In this document: positions 26,233 to 33,676 of the stretch, piece after piece
Layout of the letters: the number at the start of each line of letters is the position of its first letter
Numbering within the stretch: position 1 is the first letter of the stretch
Assembly (NCBI GenBank): GCA_035290965.1
Contig: DATDTD010000058.1
Location: 1-46,275 of the forward strand
Reading direction: 5' to 3'
DNA length: 46,275 nt
Source of the DNA: JAGVNX01 sp035290965
GTDB taxonomy: Archaea > Iainarchaeota > Iainarchaeia > Iainarchaeales > GCA-2688035
Position numbers and translations under genes: made by a program
Notes under the pieces: model-generated
Told to the model about the DNA's origin: nothing
Database searches by the model: none
What the model saw: only the letters and a program-made list of their open reading frames with translations

Positions 26233-26877
26233 ATGAAGAACATGAACGCAGCGCTATTGAAGCAGTACAATGCAAAAAAATTCACGATAAAGCAGAGGCT
26301 GTTCGAATTCAAGGAAAAATGGCATAAAAGCGATGAAGAGGTTTTTGCGGAACTCGCCTTCTGCCTCTGCACTCCCCAGAGCAAGGCAAAATCCTGCGAT
26401 TCTGCAGTTTCCCTTCTTGTAAAAAACAGAATGCTCTTCAGCGGAAGCGCAAATGAAATCTCAAAAATCCTTGCAAAAAAAGTCCGTTTCCACAACAACA
26501 AGGCGCGTTACATTTCCGAAGCTCGGAAAAAACTGCTTCCCGGCCTGAAGGAAAAGCTGCTTGCGCAGGATGTTTATTTTGACATTCCAAAGGCGCGCTC
26601 CTGGCTTGTAAAAAACATCAAGGGGCTTGGCCTTAAAGAGGCGTCGCATTTTTTGCGCAACATAGGCTTTTTTGAGGAAATTGCAATTCTTGACAGGCAT
26701 ATACTGAAAAACCTGAAAAAATACCGTGCAATAAAAAGCGTTCCAAAAAATCTTTCAAGCAAAAAATATTTTGAAATCGAGAATCAGATGAAAAAATTTT
26801 CCGAAAAAATAAAAATTCCAATGCACGAGCTTGATTTGTTGTTCTGGTCTGAGGAAACAGGCGAAATTTTCCGCTAG
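26233..26877 (+). CDS. ogg: Ogg2-type N-glycosylase/DNA lyase (8-oxoguanine repair)
   Basis: 214 residues, the archaeal Ogg2 length. The helix-hairpin-helix GPD core reads IKGLGLKEASHFLRNIG with catalytic Lys135, and AILDRHIL holds the catalytic Asp154. The enzyme removes 8-oxoguanine and cuts the abasic site by its lyase activity. It lacks the iron-sulfur cysteines of the endonuclease III branch. It overlaps the convergent PGI/PMI gene by 4 bases at the stop codons. Confidence 0.92.
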   Translation: MKNMNAALLKQYNAKKFTIKQRLFEFKEKWHKSDEEVFAELAFCLCTPQSKAKSCDSAVSLLVKNRMLFSGSANEISKILAKKVRFHNNKARYISEARKKLLPGLKEKLLAQDVYFDIPKARSWLVKNIKGLGLKEASHFLRNIGFFEEIAILDRHILKNLKKYRAIKSVPKNLSSKKYFEIENQMKKFSEKIKIPMHELDLLFWSEETGEIFR

Positions 26878-27875
26878 GGCTGCCTTGCAAGCTCTTCCTT
26901 GAGCTTTTCTATTGCGGGAACAGCGTTCGGGTTTTTTTTGTTCAGCAGTGCAAGGAAATAGGAAGCCATTGAAAACAGGAAAACTCCGTAAAAATTTTCT
27001 TCTATTTCATTCCCTCCCTGCAGGATTATTTCCTGCTGGGGAATATTCTTGAAAGTTTTTTTTACGAATTCAAAGCGCTTTTTCATCTGCACTGATTCGT
27101 TTTTGCCGCGCAGAAAAACAAGGCAGGAATTTTTCGGCCAGAATTCCGAGTTTATTTCATTGTGGTTCATTTCCGGAAACTCGTGATGCATTGCAAGGAC
27201 TTTTGCGTTTTCATTGAGCTCGCACCTGAACCTGTATGCTATTGCCTCAAGCCTGCTTTCCGCATAAATAACAGGGAATTTTCCCTCAAGCTTTAGCGCG
27301 ATTTTCTGCGCCTCTGCCTGAATTTTTGATTTCTGCTTTTCCAGGAAATCAGCGCAGTTCTTCAGTTCTGTTTCCTTGTTTTTTATGAAATTCCTCTTGC
27401 TCAGCATGAAAAGAATGGGAACAATCAGAAATGCCTGCGCCATTCGTGGCTGGGGAGCCTTTGGAACTGTAATTTTTTTTTCAACGAGCTGGGAAATTTT
27501 TCCGCCGCTTGTTATTGCAACAAGGACAGCGCTTTTTTTCTTTGCCTCTTCCGCGCATGCAATTGTTTCTTCAGTGTTTCCCGAATAGCTTACTGCCACT
27601 ACAAGAGTTTTTTCGTCCACGAATTCAGGCAGTGAATAATCGGAAACAAGTTCTATCGGAACCTTTATTTCTTTTTCAACAAGTTTTTTTACTATCCTTC
27701 CACCTATTCCGCTTCCGCCCATTCCGCAGAAAACAATTTTCTGGATTTCCGCCCTTATTTCTATTGGAAAAGAATCCGCAATCCGCACTATCTGCCTTAT
27801 CTGATCCGGAAAAAACCAGATAAAATCGAATACTCTCTGCCTGTCAAAGCTTTTCTGCAATTCCTGCCATTTCAA
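26874..27875 (-). CDS. Bifunctional phosphoglucose/phosphomannose isomerase
   Basis: 333 residues. Two SIS folds: GMGGSGIGG at 51-59, SYSGNTEET at 96-104 and ITSGGK at 121-126 bind the sugar phosphate. PQPR and HHEFPEMNHNE (230-240) hold the catalytic Glu and His. It interconverts glucose-6-phosphate, mannose-6-phosphate and fructose-6-phosphate, feeding both glycolysis/gluconeogenesis and the mannose-derived sugars needed by the glycan island. The start codon is TTG at 27873-27875: an in-frame TGA lies directly before it and the next Met falls inside the glycine loop. Confidence 0.92.
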   Translation of the reverse strand: MKWQELQKSFDRQRVFDFIWFFPDQIRQIVRIADSFPIEIRAEIQKIVFCGMGGSGIGGRIVKKLVEKEIKVPIELVSDYSLPEFVDEKTLVVAVSYSGNTEETIACAEEAKKKSAVLVAITSGGKISQLVEKKITVPKAPQPRMAQAFLIVPILFMLSKRNFIKNKETELKNCADFLEKQKSKIQAEAQKIALKLEGKFPVIYAESRLEAIAYRFRCELNENAKVLAMHHEFPEMNHNEINSEFWPKNSCLVFLRGKNESVQMKKRFEFVKKTFKNIPQQEIILQGGNEIEENFYGVFLFSMASYFLALLNKKNPNAVPAIEKLKEELARQP

Positions 27876-27930
27876 TCAGAACACCTATGAAAAATAACCT
27901 GCTTCAAAATAAAAGGCTTTGGTTCAAAAC

Positions 27931-28944
27931 TTATTCTTCCTCTTCAATCCCCATTTCATTTGCAAGCTTTGCATTGAGCAGTTTAAGCGTGCGCAGGATG
28001 TTTTCCGGAACTGGGCTTATTGTAATGGGTTCTGCATTCACAAAAAACTTTTTCCCCTGTTCGTTGATGAAAGAAATAATTTTTACAATTCTACTTCCGC
28101 CCGACAAAATAGTGCTCGGGCTGGCAGTGACTGGCACACTAATCTGCGCTCCCTGCACTGTAAAATCTTCTACTGTCGCCTCGCATTCTTCTTCGGGCGG
28201 TATTGGGGGAAGCGGTTCAGGCTCAGTGCATGTCCGGATTTCTATCTTTTTCATATCCTGATCATAGGGATAACCTTCAGGCACTATCCAGAACGCTTCA
28301 ACAGCTTCTGAAATATTTTCAGACTTGATTAAAATGTTTCCCATCTGCGCCCTGAAAACAGGCTCTGCAGGCGCTGTAGTCGGAGTTTGTGCGCTGCTTT
28401 TGTAAGTAAGCGTTGTTGTTCCGCTTGCTTTCAAAGCAGTGCGTTCTATTGAGAATACTTCTGCTGTGAGTTCCGCAGTTGCGTCTTCGGTTGTAAGAAA
28501 ACTGTATTTCATTAAAGTTCCGTTCCAAAAAGCAGTGTCTTGGCTGTCGATTATTTCCTTTTCCGCAGTATTTTCCTTTTCAAGCTTGAAGCAGTGCTCC
28601 TGCACGCTCGGAGGTATTTGGTTTTTTGGGGCTACTTCCCTGTTATTCCACTGGAAAATAATCTGCCTGTTTAATTTTATTACGGGATAAAAAAAAGTGT
28701 CTTTCCACCAGTTTGTTCCGAGGCTTTTCCAGGAATAGCAGAAATATAGCGGAAAATCCTTTTCCGAATAATAATTTCCGAGTTCGTTGCCGCCTGCTAT
28801 TAAAATCCGTGTCTGCAGCTCCGAAACTTCGGGAGCAGAAGTGCCGTTGCCCAGATCAACCGTGGTTGTTACCTGTGCCTGTGCAAAAACAGCGGCGCAG
28901 AGCAGGGCTGCAGCGAGCGGGATTAACAAATTTTTTTTCTGCAT
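27931..28944 (-). CDS. Secreted protein of unknown function with SE-x-DFP module
   Basis: 337 residues with a Sec signal peptide (hydrophobic 6-20, likely cut after AQA near 23). Residues about 45-170 carry a module beginning SEKDFPLYFCY, also found twice in the lipoprotein encoded upstream. Later there is a Pro/Glu-rich linker (about 245-255) with cysteines, a beta-rich domain and an acidic end (four Glu in the last residues). I do not recognise the family. It is the last gene of a three-gene set, 12 bases after the lipoprotein gene. Extracellular or cell-surface location is inferred. Confidence 0.75.
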   Translation of the reverse strand: MQKKNLLIPLAAALLCAAVFAQAQVTTTVDLGNGTSAPEVSELQTRILIAGGNELGNYYSEKDFPLYFCYSWKSLGTNWWKDTFFYPVIKLNRQIIFQWNNREVAPKNQIPPSVQEHCFKLEKENTAEKEIIDSQDTAFWNGTLMKYSFLTTEDATAELTAEVFSIERTALKASGTTTLTYKSSAQTPTTAPAEPVFRAQMGNILIKSENISEAVEAFWIVPEGYPYDQDMKKIEIRTCTEPEPLPPIPPEEECEATVEDFTVQGAQISVPVTASPSTILSGGSRIVKIISFINEQGKKFFVNAEPITISPVPENILRTLKLLNAKLANEMGIEEEE

Positions 28945-28956
28945 TTTTTTTCACTT

Positions 28957-30309
28957 TCAGGTTTCTTTTAGTGCAACAACCAGGGGTTTTTCCTTTAAAG
29001 TTTCCAGGTCATTCTGGTTCAGGGTTATCCGCGTTGTTATGCCTTCTCCCGTAAAACCATTGATCTTTGAGGATATAATTATTTGCCTGGTTTGGCCTGC
29101 AGGGACTATTCCCACATTCGGAATCTTCAGGATACTGCCCTGGATTATGGGAACTGTTTTTTTTCCATCAACAGTAACCTGCATGTTTTCAATCATTGCC
29201 TGCAGAGCTGTTTTTCCCGGATTTTTTTCCTGTATCTTCTGCGCAAGCGCGGAATCAAAGTTTATTGCCACAAACAAGTCCTTCTGCGTAGGCGTTGCTG
29301 CAGTCGCAGTTCCGCCTACTCCGAATATTTTTTCTGTTTCCCCCAAAGTAGTGTTTTTTGCCCATATCATTCCCACTATGATGACTTCTTCCGCAGTGTC
29401 TTTCTTCTCTTTCAGATACAAATTGTAAATGCTTGCAAAACCGCTCCAGTTGTTCTCTGTTTTTTTCTGCACATATTTTGTGCTTTCAGAACTTTCAACA
29501 ATTACACAATCAGATTTTTTCAAGTTTCTGGGATCGTCGCCTTTTTCGGAATCGTGCCATTCCGGCTGCCCCTGGAAAAGTACAATGTAGTCCCCGCCAA
29601 GTGAAGCAGGCCCGATTGTTATTCTTTCATAATTGTCGCCGTACTGCCATTTTTCAAGCGCGCTCCAGTCATAACAGATTTTTATCGGAAAATCGCTTTC
29701 TGAAATCTGCTGCGTTATTTCAATGCCTGTTTTTGAAAAAACACTCATTTTGAGTTCAAAAGGCCTGTACAAATTTTTTGTTTTTTCAATTACTGCATTG
29801 CCCTGCGCGTCAAAAACCGCAAACTTAAACTGCATTGCCATTGCATCCGGATTGATTGAATATGTTTTAAGGATTCCTTTCCTGTCTGAAAATCCTGTTT
29901 CCGCAATAGAACTGTTCTGAGTCTGGATTTCAGAGCTGTTCTGCATTGGAATCGAAGAAACATCGCCGCCCTTGTGCCCGCCTGCTCCGCCCAACGCAGG
30001 ATTCTGGGTGTCGGCAACAAAAATTTCCTGCCACTCCCCGTTATCATTTCTCACAAGGATTTTTTCGTAGTATCCCGACTGCCATTTGAAATCATCGGGA
30101 ACAGAATAAGAAACCCTTATGGGAAAATCCTCTGCGCTTGGAATTTTTTCAAGCGTCATTGTCTGTGCGCCGTCGATTGTTATCTGGGCTTCGCTGAAAA
30201 ATGGAGTGTCTGATGAAGTTATTGCAAAGCTTGGTTTTTGCCCTGCGCATCCAGCAAGAATGAACAGTGCAAAAATAATTCCGCAGAACAAAAGTTTTTT
30301 CATTTTCAT
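28957..30309 (-). CDS. Lipoprotein-like secreted protein with two repeated SE-x-DFP modules
   Basis: 450 residues. The N-terminus is a signal peptide ending in a lipobox-like LAGC with C21. Two related modules follow: SAEDFPIRVSYS (58-69) with WQSGYYEKILV after it, and SESDFPIKICYD (203-214) with WQYGDNYERITI after it. The C-terminal domain has GSILKIPNVG near 391-400, echoed as GWILRIPNIE in the 147-residue neighbour. No family recognised. The ATG overlaps the upstream stop (ATGA). The domains look beta-rich and may bind ligands or build a surface complex with the neighbours (inference). Confidence 0.78.
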   Translation of the reverse strand: MKMKKLLFCGIIFALFILAGCAGQKPSFAITSSDTPFFSEAQITIDGAQTMTLEKIPSAEDFPIRVSYSVPDDFKWQSGYYEKILVRNDNGEWQEIFVADTQNPALGGAGGHKGGDVSSIPMQNSSEIQTQNSSIAETGFSDRKGILKTYSINPDAMAMQFKFAVFDAQGNAVIEKTKNLYRPFELKMSVFSKTGIEITQQISESDFPIKICYDWSALEKWQYGDNYERITIGPASLGGDYIVLFQGQPEWHDSEKGDDPRNLKKSDCVIVESSESTKYVQKKTENNWSGFASIYNLYLKEKKDTAEEVIIVGMIWAKNTTLGETEKIFGVGGTATAATPTQKDLFVAINFDSALAQKIQEKNPGKTALQAMIENMQVTVDGKKTVPIIQGSILKIPNVGIVPAGQTRQIIISSKINGFTGEGITTRITLNQNDLETLKEKPLVVALKET

Positions 30310-30743
30310 TGTGAAACCTCTTCCGCAGTGAACTGCCCGCTTGAAATTTCGTAATCCGGAATCCTTATTTCAAATGAATATTGTTTTCCCTTTTCAATAT
30401 TCGGAATCCTTAAAATCCATCCTTCAAGCGCAATTCCCTGCGCTGTTTTGAAGCTTCCCTGTTTTACCTGGATTTCTGCCTGTGCAGCAAGCTGTTTTTT
30501 TTCCGCATCGTTATATTCGAATACAAAAAAGTTTTCCCTGATTGCAGTTATTTTTTCCTGTTCTGTTGTTCCAACTCCAGTGCCTATCATTGAAAGCTGG
30601 TTTTTTGAAAACCCAAGCTCGTAGAATCCTTTCTGGCCTGTAATTCCGAATCCGTATCCCGAAAGAAACCCTGTAAAATACAGCCCTATGGCTGCAAGAA
30701 CAATTACAATAACCGTTGCTGCCGCAATTGTTTTCTTTGCCAT
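30306..30743 (-). CDS. Single-pass membrane protein, first gene of the surface-protein trio
   Basis: 145 residues: a short basic start, one hydrophobic helix (about 5-26) and a soluble part outside. ATG at 30741-30743 is preferred over TTG at 30749. The C-terminal part has GWILRIPNIEKGKQYSFEI, similar to the end domain of the 450-residue lipoprotein. Function unknown. A TATA-like TATTATTAA about 35 bases upstream is a possible operon promoter, and the gene lies about 90 bases downstream of the 5S rRNA terminator on the same strand. Confidence 0.7.
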   Translation of the reverse strand: MAKKTIAAATVIVIVLAAIGLYFTGFLSGYGFGITGQKGFYELGFSKNQLSMIGTGVGTTEQEKITAIRENFFVFEYNDAEKKQLAAQAEIQVKQGSFKTAQGIALEGWILRIPNIEKGKQYSFEIRIPDYEISSGQFTAEEVSQ

Positions 30744-30796
30744 TGCCAATCAGGATAAAAGTAGTCTCTGGCAATTAATAATACTTGCGCTGGTGA

Positions 30797-30834
30797 AAGA
30801 AAAGAAGAAGGAAAAAAAAGAAATAAGCAAAAAA
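30797..30834 (-). terminator. T-tract terminator of the 5S rRNA gene
   Basis: Directly after the 5S 3' end the minus strand reads six T, then a short spacer, then eight T and further pyrimidines. Oligo-T tracts of this kind stop archaeal RNA polymerase without a hairpin. Confidence 0.75.
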
Positions 30835-30954
30835 TGATTAGCAGCGCCCGGCGGGCTGCAAGAGAAATCTCACTGCCGCACCAATTCCCTGCAGGTCTTA
30901 ACTTCTGGGTTCGAATGAGTCCAGGTGTTTCCCCTGCGGTATGGCCGCTAATCA
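30835..30954 (-). rRNA. rrf: 5S ribosomal RNA
   Basis: The minus strand contains the diagnostic 5S segments GCGGCCATA near the 5' end, then CTCATTCGAACCCAGAAGTT (loop B/C region, normally CCCATCCCGAACACGGAAGTTAAG), then AAG and a helix partner CCTGC to GCAGG. The two ends form an 11-pair helix I: TGATTAGCGGC with the 3' end GCTGCTAATCA, one G-U pair included. This fixes the ends at about 30954 and 30835, a 120-base RNA. No tRNA, 16S or 23S gene is next to it, so it is an isolated 5S gene. Confidence 0.95.
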
Positions 30955-30975
30955 GTAATACTTGGATTTGCAGGG

Positions 30976-30984
30976 TTTTAAAAA
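30976..30984 (-). promoter_or_regulatory. TATA box of the 5S rRNA gene
   Basis: The minus strand reads TTTTTAAAA, centred at 30980, 26 bases from the 5' end of the mature RNA. It sits between the stop codon of the secreted protein gene (30987) and the 5S gene. Confidence 0.8.
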
Positions 30985-30986
30985 GC

Positions 30987-32111
30987 TTATGCTGGGGTGC
31001 AGGTGCACTTTTTTGGAGTCCAGGTGCACTTCAAACCAAGCCCGTAACCTTGGCTGTTTTGCGTGCTCAGGGTAGCGCAAACCATTTTTTGCTTTGTGCT
31101 GAAATCTAAGGCAGTCAGATAAGTTAGAATCAGCTGCTTGAACTGCGTTAATTCCTGCTGCAGTGAATAAACAGTTGTTTGCACGAGCCCGAAACTGTCT
31201 GAAAGTGAATTTATTGACTGCTGCATTGTTGCCTGCCCTGCCTGCAAATCAGAAACAGTGCTTGACAAAGAATTAATCATATTTTGCTGTTCTGAATTTT
31301 GTGCAACCAAAGAATCGATTGAAGCCTGTTGTGTGGAATTCTGCTGAATCAAATCCTGCCCCTGCTGTTCCAAAGCGCTGACTCTTTCCTCCAAAGTTGC
31401 TGGGCAAGGCGCACAATCTTGCCGGCAAGTATCGCAATTTTCTCCAGCCTCGCAAACAGAATTGCCGCAGGTATATTGGGTGAACCCGTATGTCACATCA
31501 TCAAAATATGTAATGGCAGAACTATCATTGAATGGTGCTCCCAAGTAAACCAGGCTTCCAGGATTCACGTTGCCTGTAAGCACACCAGTTTTTTCTTCCA
31601 AAAGATTTTCGCTTGCATCATATAAATAATAGTCAACAGTAGGCGAGTTTTTTGCATGCACTATTTTGTATTTATACCAAGTGTTTGGCAAAGGAATAGT
31701 TGTAAAAAGAACACCGTACGGACCGCCGTTGCCAGAGGCATAAAATCTACTTGATACTATCTTCATTGACCAAATATAATTGTTTACAGCATCCATTGCA
31801 GAGTAAAACATATTATTTGTTGAGCCTTGATTAGTAGTTCTGACCCATGTTTGGTAAGTATCGCCATAGGCTTCTCCAACAATATTAGTCTGCATTATTG
31901 CCGGAGGTCCTGCTGACGTCATTATTGCGTAAGAACCGTTTTTGACTGTATCAGATTGCATTGAAACATTGCCTAATATCGTCCAAGTTGGATTATTTGA
32001 ATAATCTCCGTCTTCAAATGTGTCAATTAGCGGGGCTGCTTGTGCGATTCCAAATGCGAATATGAAAAAAAAGAAAAAGGAAAATTTCAGAAAGTTATTT
32101 TTCCATTTCAT
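30987..32111 (-). CDS. Secreted LamG-like protein with Cys-rich motif and coiled coil
   Basis: 374 residues. Signal peptide about 1-25 (AQA end). Residues about 28-210 look like a beta-sandwich carbohydrate-binding (LamG/concanavalin-like) domain. A Cys-rich linker with C215, C220, C226, C229, C233 and C236 follows the pattern CGN-VCE-GENC--C--DC seen in many archaeal surface proteins. From about 239 to 330 is a Gln/Ser-rich heptad coiled coil, then a short Cys tail (four Cys). It is probably a surface or shed multimeric protein binding glycans (inference). ATG at 32109-32111, TATA-like ATTTAAAT about 39 bases upstream. Confidence 0.8.
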   Translation of the reverse strand: MKWKNNFLKFSFFFFFIFAFGIAQAAPLIDTFEDGDYSNNPTWTILGNVSMQSDTVKNGSYAIMTSAGPPAIMQTNIVGEAYGDTYQTWVRTTNQGSTNNMFYSAMDAVNNYIWSMKIVSSRFYASGNGGPYGVLFTTIPLPNTWYKYKIVHAKNSPTVDYYLYDASENLLEEKTGVLTGNVNPGSLVYLGAPFNDSSAITYFDDVTYGFTQYTCGNSVCEAGENCDTCRQDCAPCPATLEERVSALEQQGQDLIQQNSTQQASIDSLVAQNSEQQNMINSLSSTVSDLQAGQATMQQSINSLSDSFGLVQTTVYSLQQELTQFKQLILTYLTALDFSTKQKMVCATLSTQNSQGYGLGLKCTWTPKKCTCTPA

Positions 32112-32168
32112 TTGGAATTACTTGCTTATCTTGGGCTTGAAACATAATTTAAATGTTTGCAGGGGCGT

Positions 32169-32750
32169 TTATTCTTCTTCCTCTGCCCTGCTTTTTTTTG
32201 TGCTTTTGCCCGCCTTGTTTACTTTTCTCACAAGCTTTGATGCAACGTTAAGGCCTTTTTTCAGAAGCGATTCTTTTTTCGCGCCCGCAACAATCATTTT
32301 TCCGTTCTTGAACAACAACAGGGTTATTTTCGGCTCAGCAATCCTCAGAATTGCGCCCGGAAACTGTTCGGGCTCGTATTCCACATTGTCAAGCTTTAAC
32401 GCTGTCTGGAACAAATCAAGAGTCTGGTTTAAATTTGCTGTTGCGACAAGATTCACAACCTGATACTTTACGCGCTTCTGGATCTTGACGCTTTTCTGGA
32501 CTCCGTGAATAAGCTTTGAGGCTTTTCTTATTCCCTGAGAAATCTGTTTCTCGGAACTTGCCCCTGAACAAATTACTTTTCCATTTTTGAAAAGCAGCAT
32601 TGAAACCTTCGGCTCTTTTAATTTCAAAATCGCGCCCGGAAACTGTTCAGGCTCGTATTCAATGTTAGGGATTGCAACAGCAAGATTGTACAAATCAAGA
32701 GTTGCATCCAAAGAAGAAGAAGCGACTAAATTTACTATCTGATACTTCAT
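32169..32750 (-). CDS. tbp: TATA-box-binding protein (TBP)
   Basis: 193 residues, two direct repeats of the saddle fold: KYQIVNLVAS and KYQVVNLVAT start the halves, YEPEQFPGAIL occurs in both, and LLFKNGK follows with the DNA-contacting Phe residues. A short acidic tail (EEEE) closes the protein, as in many archaeal TBPs. It binds the TATA box and recruits TFB and RNA polymerase. ATG at 32748-32750 starts the first repeat. The upstream region holds four TTTAAA elements. Confidence 0.97.
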   Translation of the reverse strand: MKYQIVNLVASSSLDATLDLYNLAVAIPNIEYEPEQFPGAILKLKEPKVSMLLFKNGKVICSGASSEKQISQGIRKASKLIHGVQKSVKIQKRVKYQVVNLVATANLNQTLDLFQTALKLDNVEYEPEQFPGAILRIAEPKITLLLFKNGKMIVAGAKKESLLKKGLNVASKLVRKVNKAGKSTKKSRAEEEE

Positions 32751-32776
32751 AAAGGCACCCCAAAAACCCGGCAATG

Positions 32777-32788
32777 CGGGTATTTAAA
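32777..32788. repeat. First copy of direct repeat CGGGTATTTAAA
   Basis: An exact 12-base copy occurs at 32939-32950. One copy lies close to TBP and the other close to rpl21e. It includes the TATA core, so it could be a shared promoter or operator element. Confidence 0.6.
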
Positions 32789-32823
32789 CTATTTAAACTC
32801 CGAAGGGTTTAAAAAGCTTTAAA
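32783..32823 (-). promoter_or_regulatory. Array of four TTTAAA elements upstream of tbp
   Basis: TTTAAA occurs at 32783-32788, 32792-32797, 32808-32813 and 32818-32823, all 33-73 bases upstream of the TBP ATG. Several spaced TATA-like sites suggest TBP may bind its own control region (inference); which one is used is not shown. Confidence 0.5.
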
Positions 32824-32830
32824 AAGGCAT

Positions 32831-32911
32831 GCGAAGCGCTCGTAAAAGCATTTGCTTTTGCAAAAAGTCTTGTGAAAAGAAGCTTCGCAAAAGCTTTTTT
32901 GGAAAAAAGCT
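32831..32911. repeat. Inverted repeats in the tbp-rpl21e intergenic region
   Basis: AGCTTTTTT (32892-32900), GG, then AAAAAAGCT (32903-32911) is a perfect 9-base inverted repeat. GCGAAGC (32831-32837) pairs with GCTTCGC (32882-32888). GCTTTTGC occurs at 32854-32861 and 32930-32937, and in inverse orientation at 32887-32894. No protein gene fits. It may be a regulatory region or a small RNA gene. Confidence 0.5.
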
Positions 32912-32938
32912 CCGGGAAGCCGAAAGCACGCTTTTGCT

Positions 32939-32950
32939 CGGGTATTTAAA
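32939..32950. repeat. Second copy of direct repeat CGGGTATTTAAA
   Basis: This copy is 49-60 bases before the rpl21e ATG. With TATA at 32945-32950 it is a candidate promoter for the rpl21e operon with a leader of about 25 bases. Confidence 0.6.
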
Positions 32951-32998
32951 GTTTTCTAATTAAATATTTTGTAATTATAAGGCTTAGAGGAGATTTTT

Positions 32999-33325
32999 AT
33001 GGCGAATAAAAAGGCAAGGGGAAAAAGGGCAAAGACGCGCTCAAAGCTTACGCGCAGATACGGCTCTTTGACTATCAACAAAATCCTGCCTGATTTTGAA
33101 ACAGGGCAGACAGTCCAGATAGTCATAGATTCCTCAGTGCATTCGGGAATTCCCTCGCACAGGTTTCAGGGATTAACCGGAAATATTTTCGGGAAACAGG
33201 GAAAGGTTTACAAGGTTGCGATAAAAAACGGCAACCAGCCCCTTGAGATTTTTGTGCATCCCGCGCATTTGAAGCCGATTAAAACAATTTTTTCAGAAAA
33301 AACTATTGAAAAGGTGGCTGCATGA
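32999..33325 (+). CDS. rpl21e: 50S ribosomal protein L21e
   Basis: 108 residues with the L21e layout: a basic N-terminus (KKARGKRAKTRSK), then the SH3-like core with VHSGIPSHRFQGLTG and a C-terminal VHPAHLKPI. It is a component of the archaeal large ribosomal subunit bound to rRNA. AGAGGAG lies 8 bases before the ATG. The stop overlaps the rpoF ATG (ATGA). It is first of the rpl21e-rpoF-DUF655 group conserved in archaea. Confidence 0.97.
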   Translation: MANKKARGKRAKTRSKLTRRYGSLTINKILPDFETGQTVQIVIDSSVHSGIPSHRFQGLTGNIFGKQGKVYKVAIKNGNQPLEIFVHPAHLKPIKTIFSEKTIEKVAA

Positions 33326-33651
33326 TTGGAGAAAAAATTCTGGCCCAGAAGCCAGTAGGGCTTAACCAGGTAAAGGATTTGCTCGAAGCTAGAAAGGGCG
33401 AAAAGGAGCTTTCCTATGAACAGGACATTTCCCTGAAGCACGCGAAAAAATTTGCAAAGCTTTCCGAAGACAAGGAAAAAAAGCTCCGCGAAGAGCTTGA
33501 TACTCTGGGAATTTTTACCCAGGAAGAAACAGTGAAACTCATTGACTTATTGCCTGACAAAAAAGAACTCGTACAGCTCATTGTTCCAAGGCTCGAAAAA
33601 GACTCAGACAGGATACTGGAAATTCTTGGCAAGTATGCAAAAAAGAAATAA
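33322..33651 (+). CDS. rpoF: DNA-directed RNA polymerase subunit F (Rpb4)
   Basis: 109 residues, all helical, with an HRDC-like C-terminal half (LIDLLPDKKELVQLIVP). Rpb4/RpoF pairs with RpoE/Rpb7 to form the stalk of archaeal RNA polymerase, and binds nascent RNA. The start overlaps the L21e stop by 4 bases. A run of ten T follows the stop before the DUF655 gene, but the next gene is so close that it is probably still co-transcribed. Confidence 0.94.
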   Translation: MIGEKILAQKPVGLNQVKDLLEARKGEKELSYEQDISLKHAKKFAKLSEDKEKKLREELDTLGIFTQEETVKLIDLLPDKKELVQLIVPRLEKDSDRILEILGKYAKKK

Positions 33652-33676
33652 ACTTTTTTTTTAAAGAGGTTGCTGC

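Noticed and set aside
30835..30954. tRNA gene on the plus strand suggested by GGGTTCGAAT
   Set aside because: No acceptor, D or anticodon arm forms around it. The minus strand matches 5S rRNA throughout, with helix I closing both ends.
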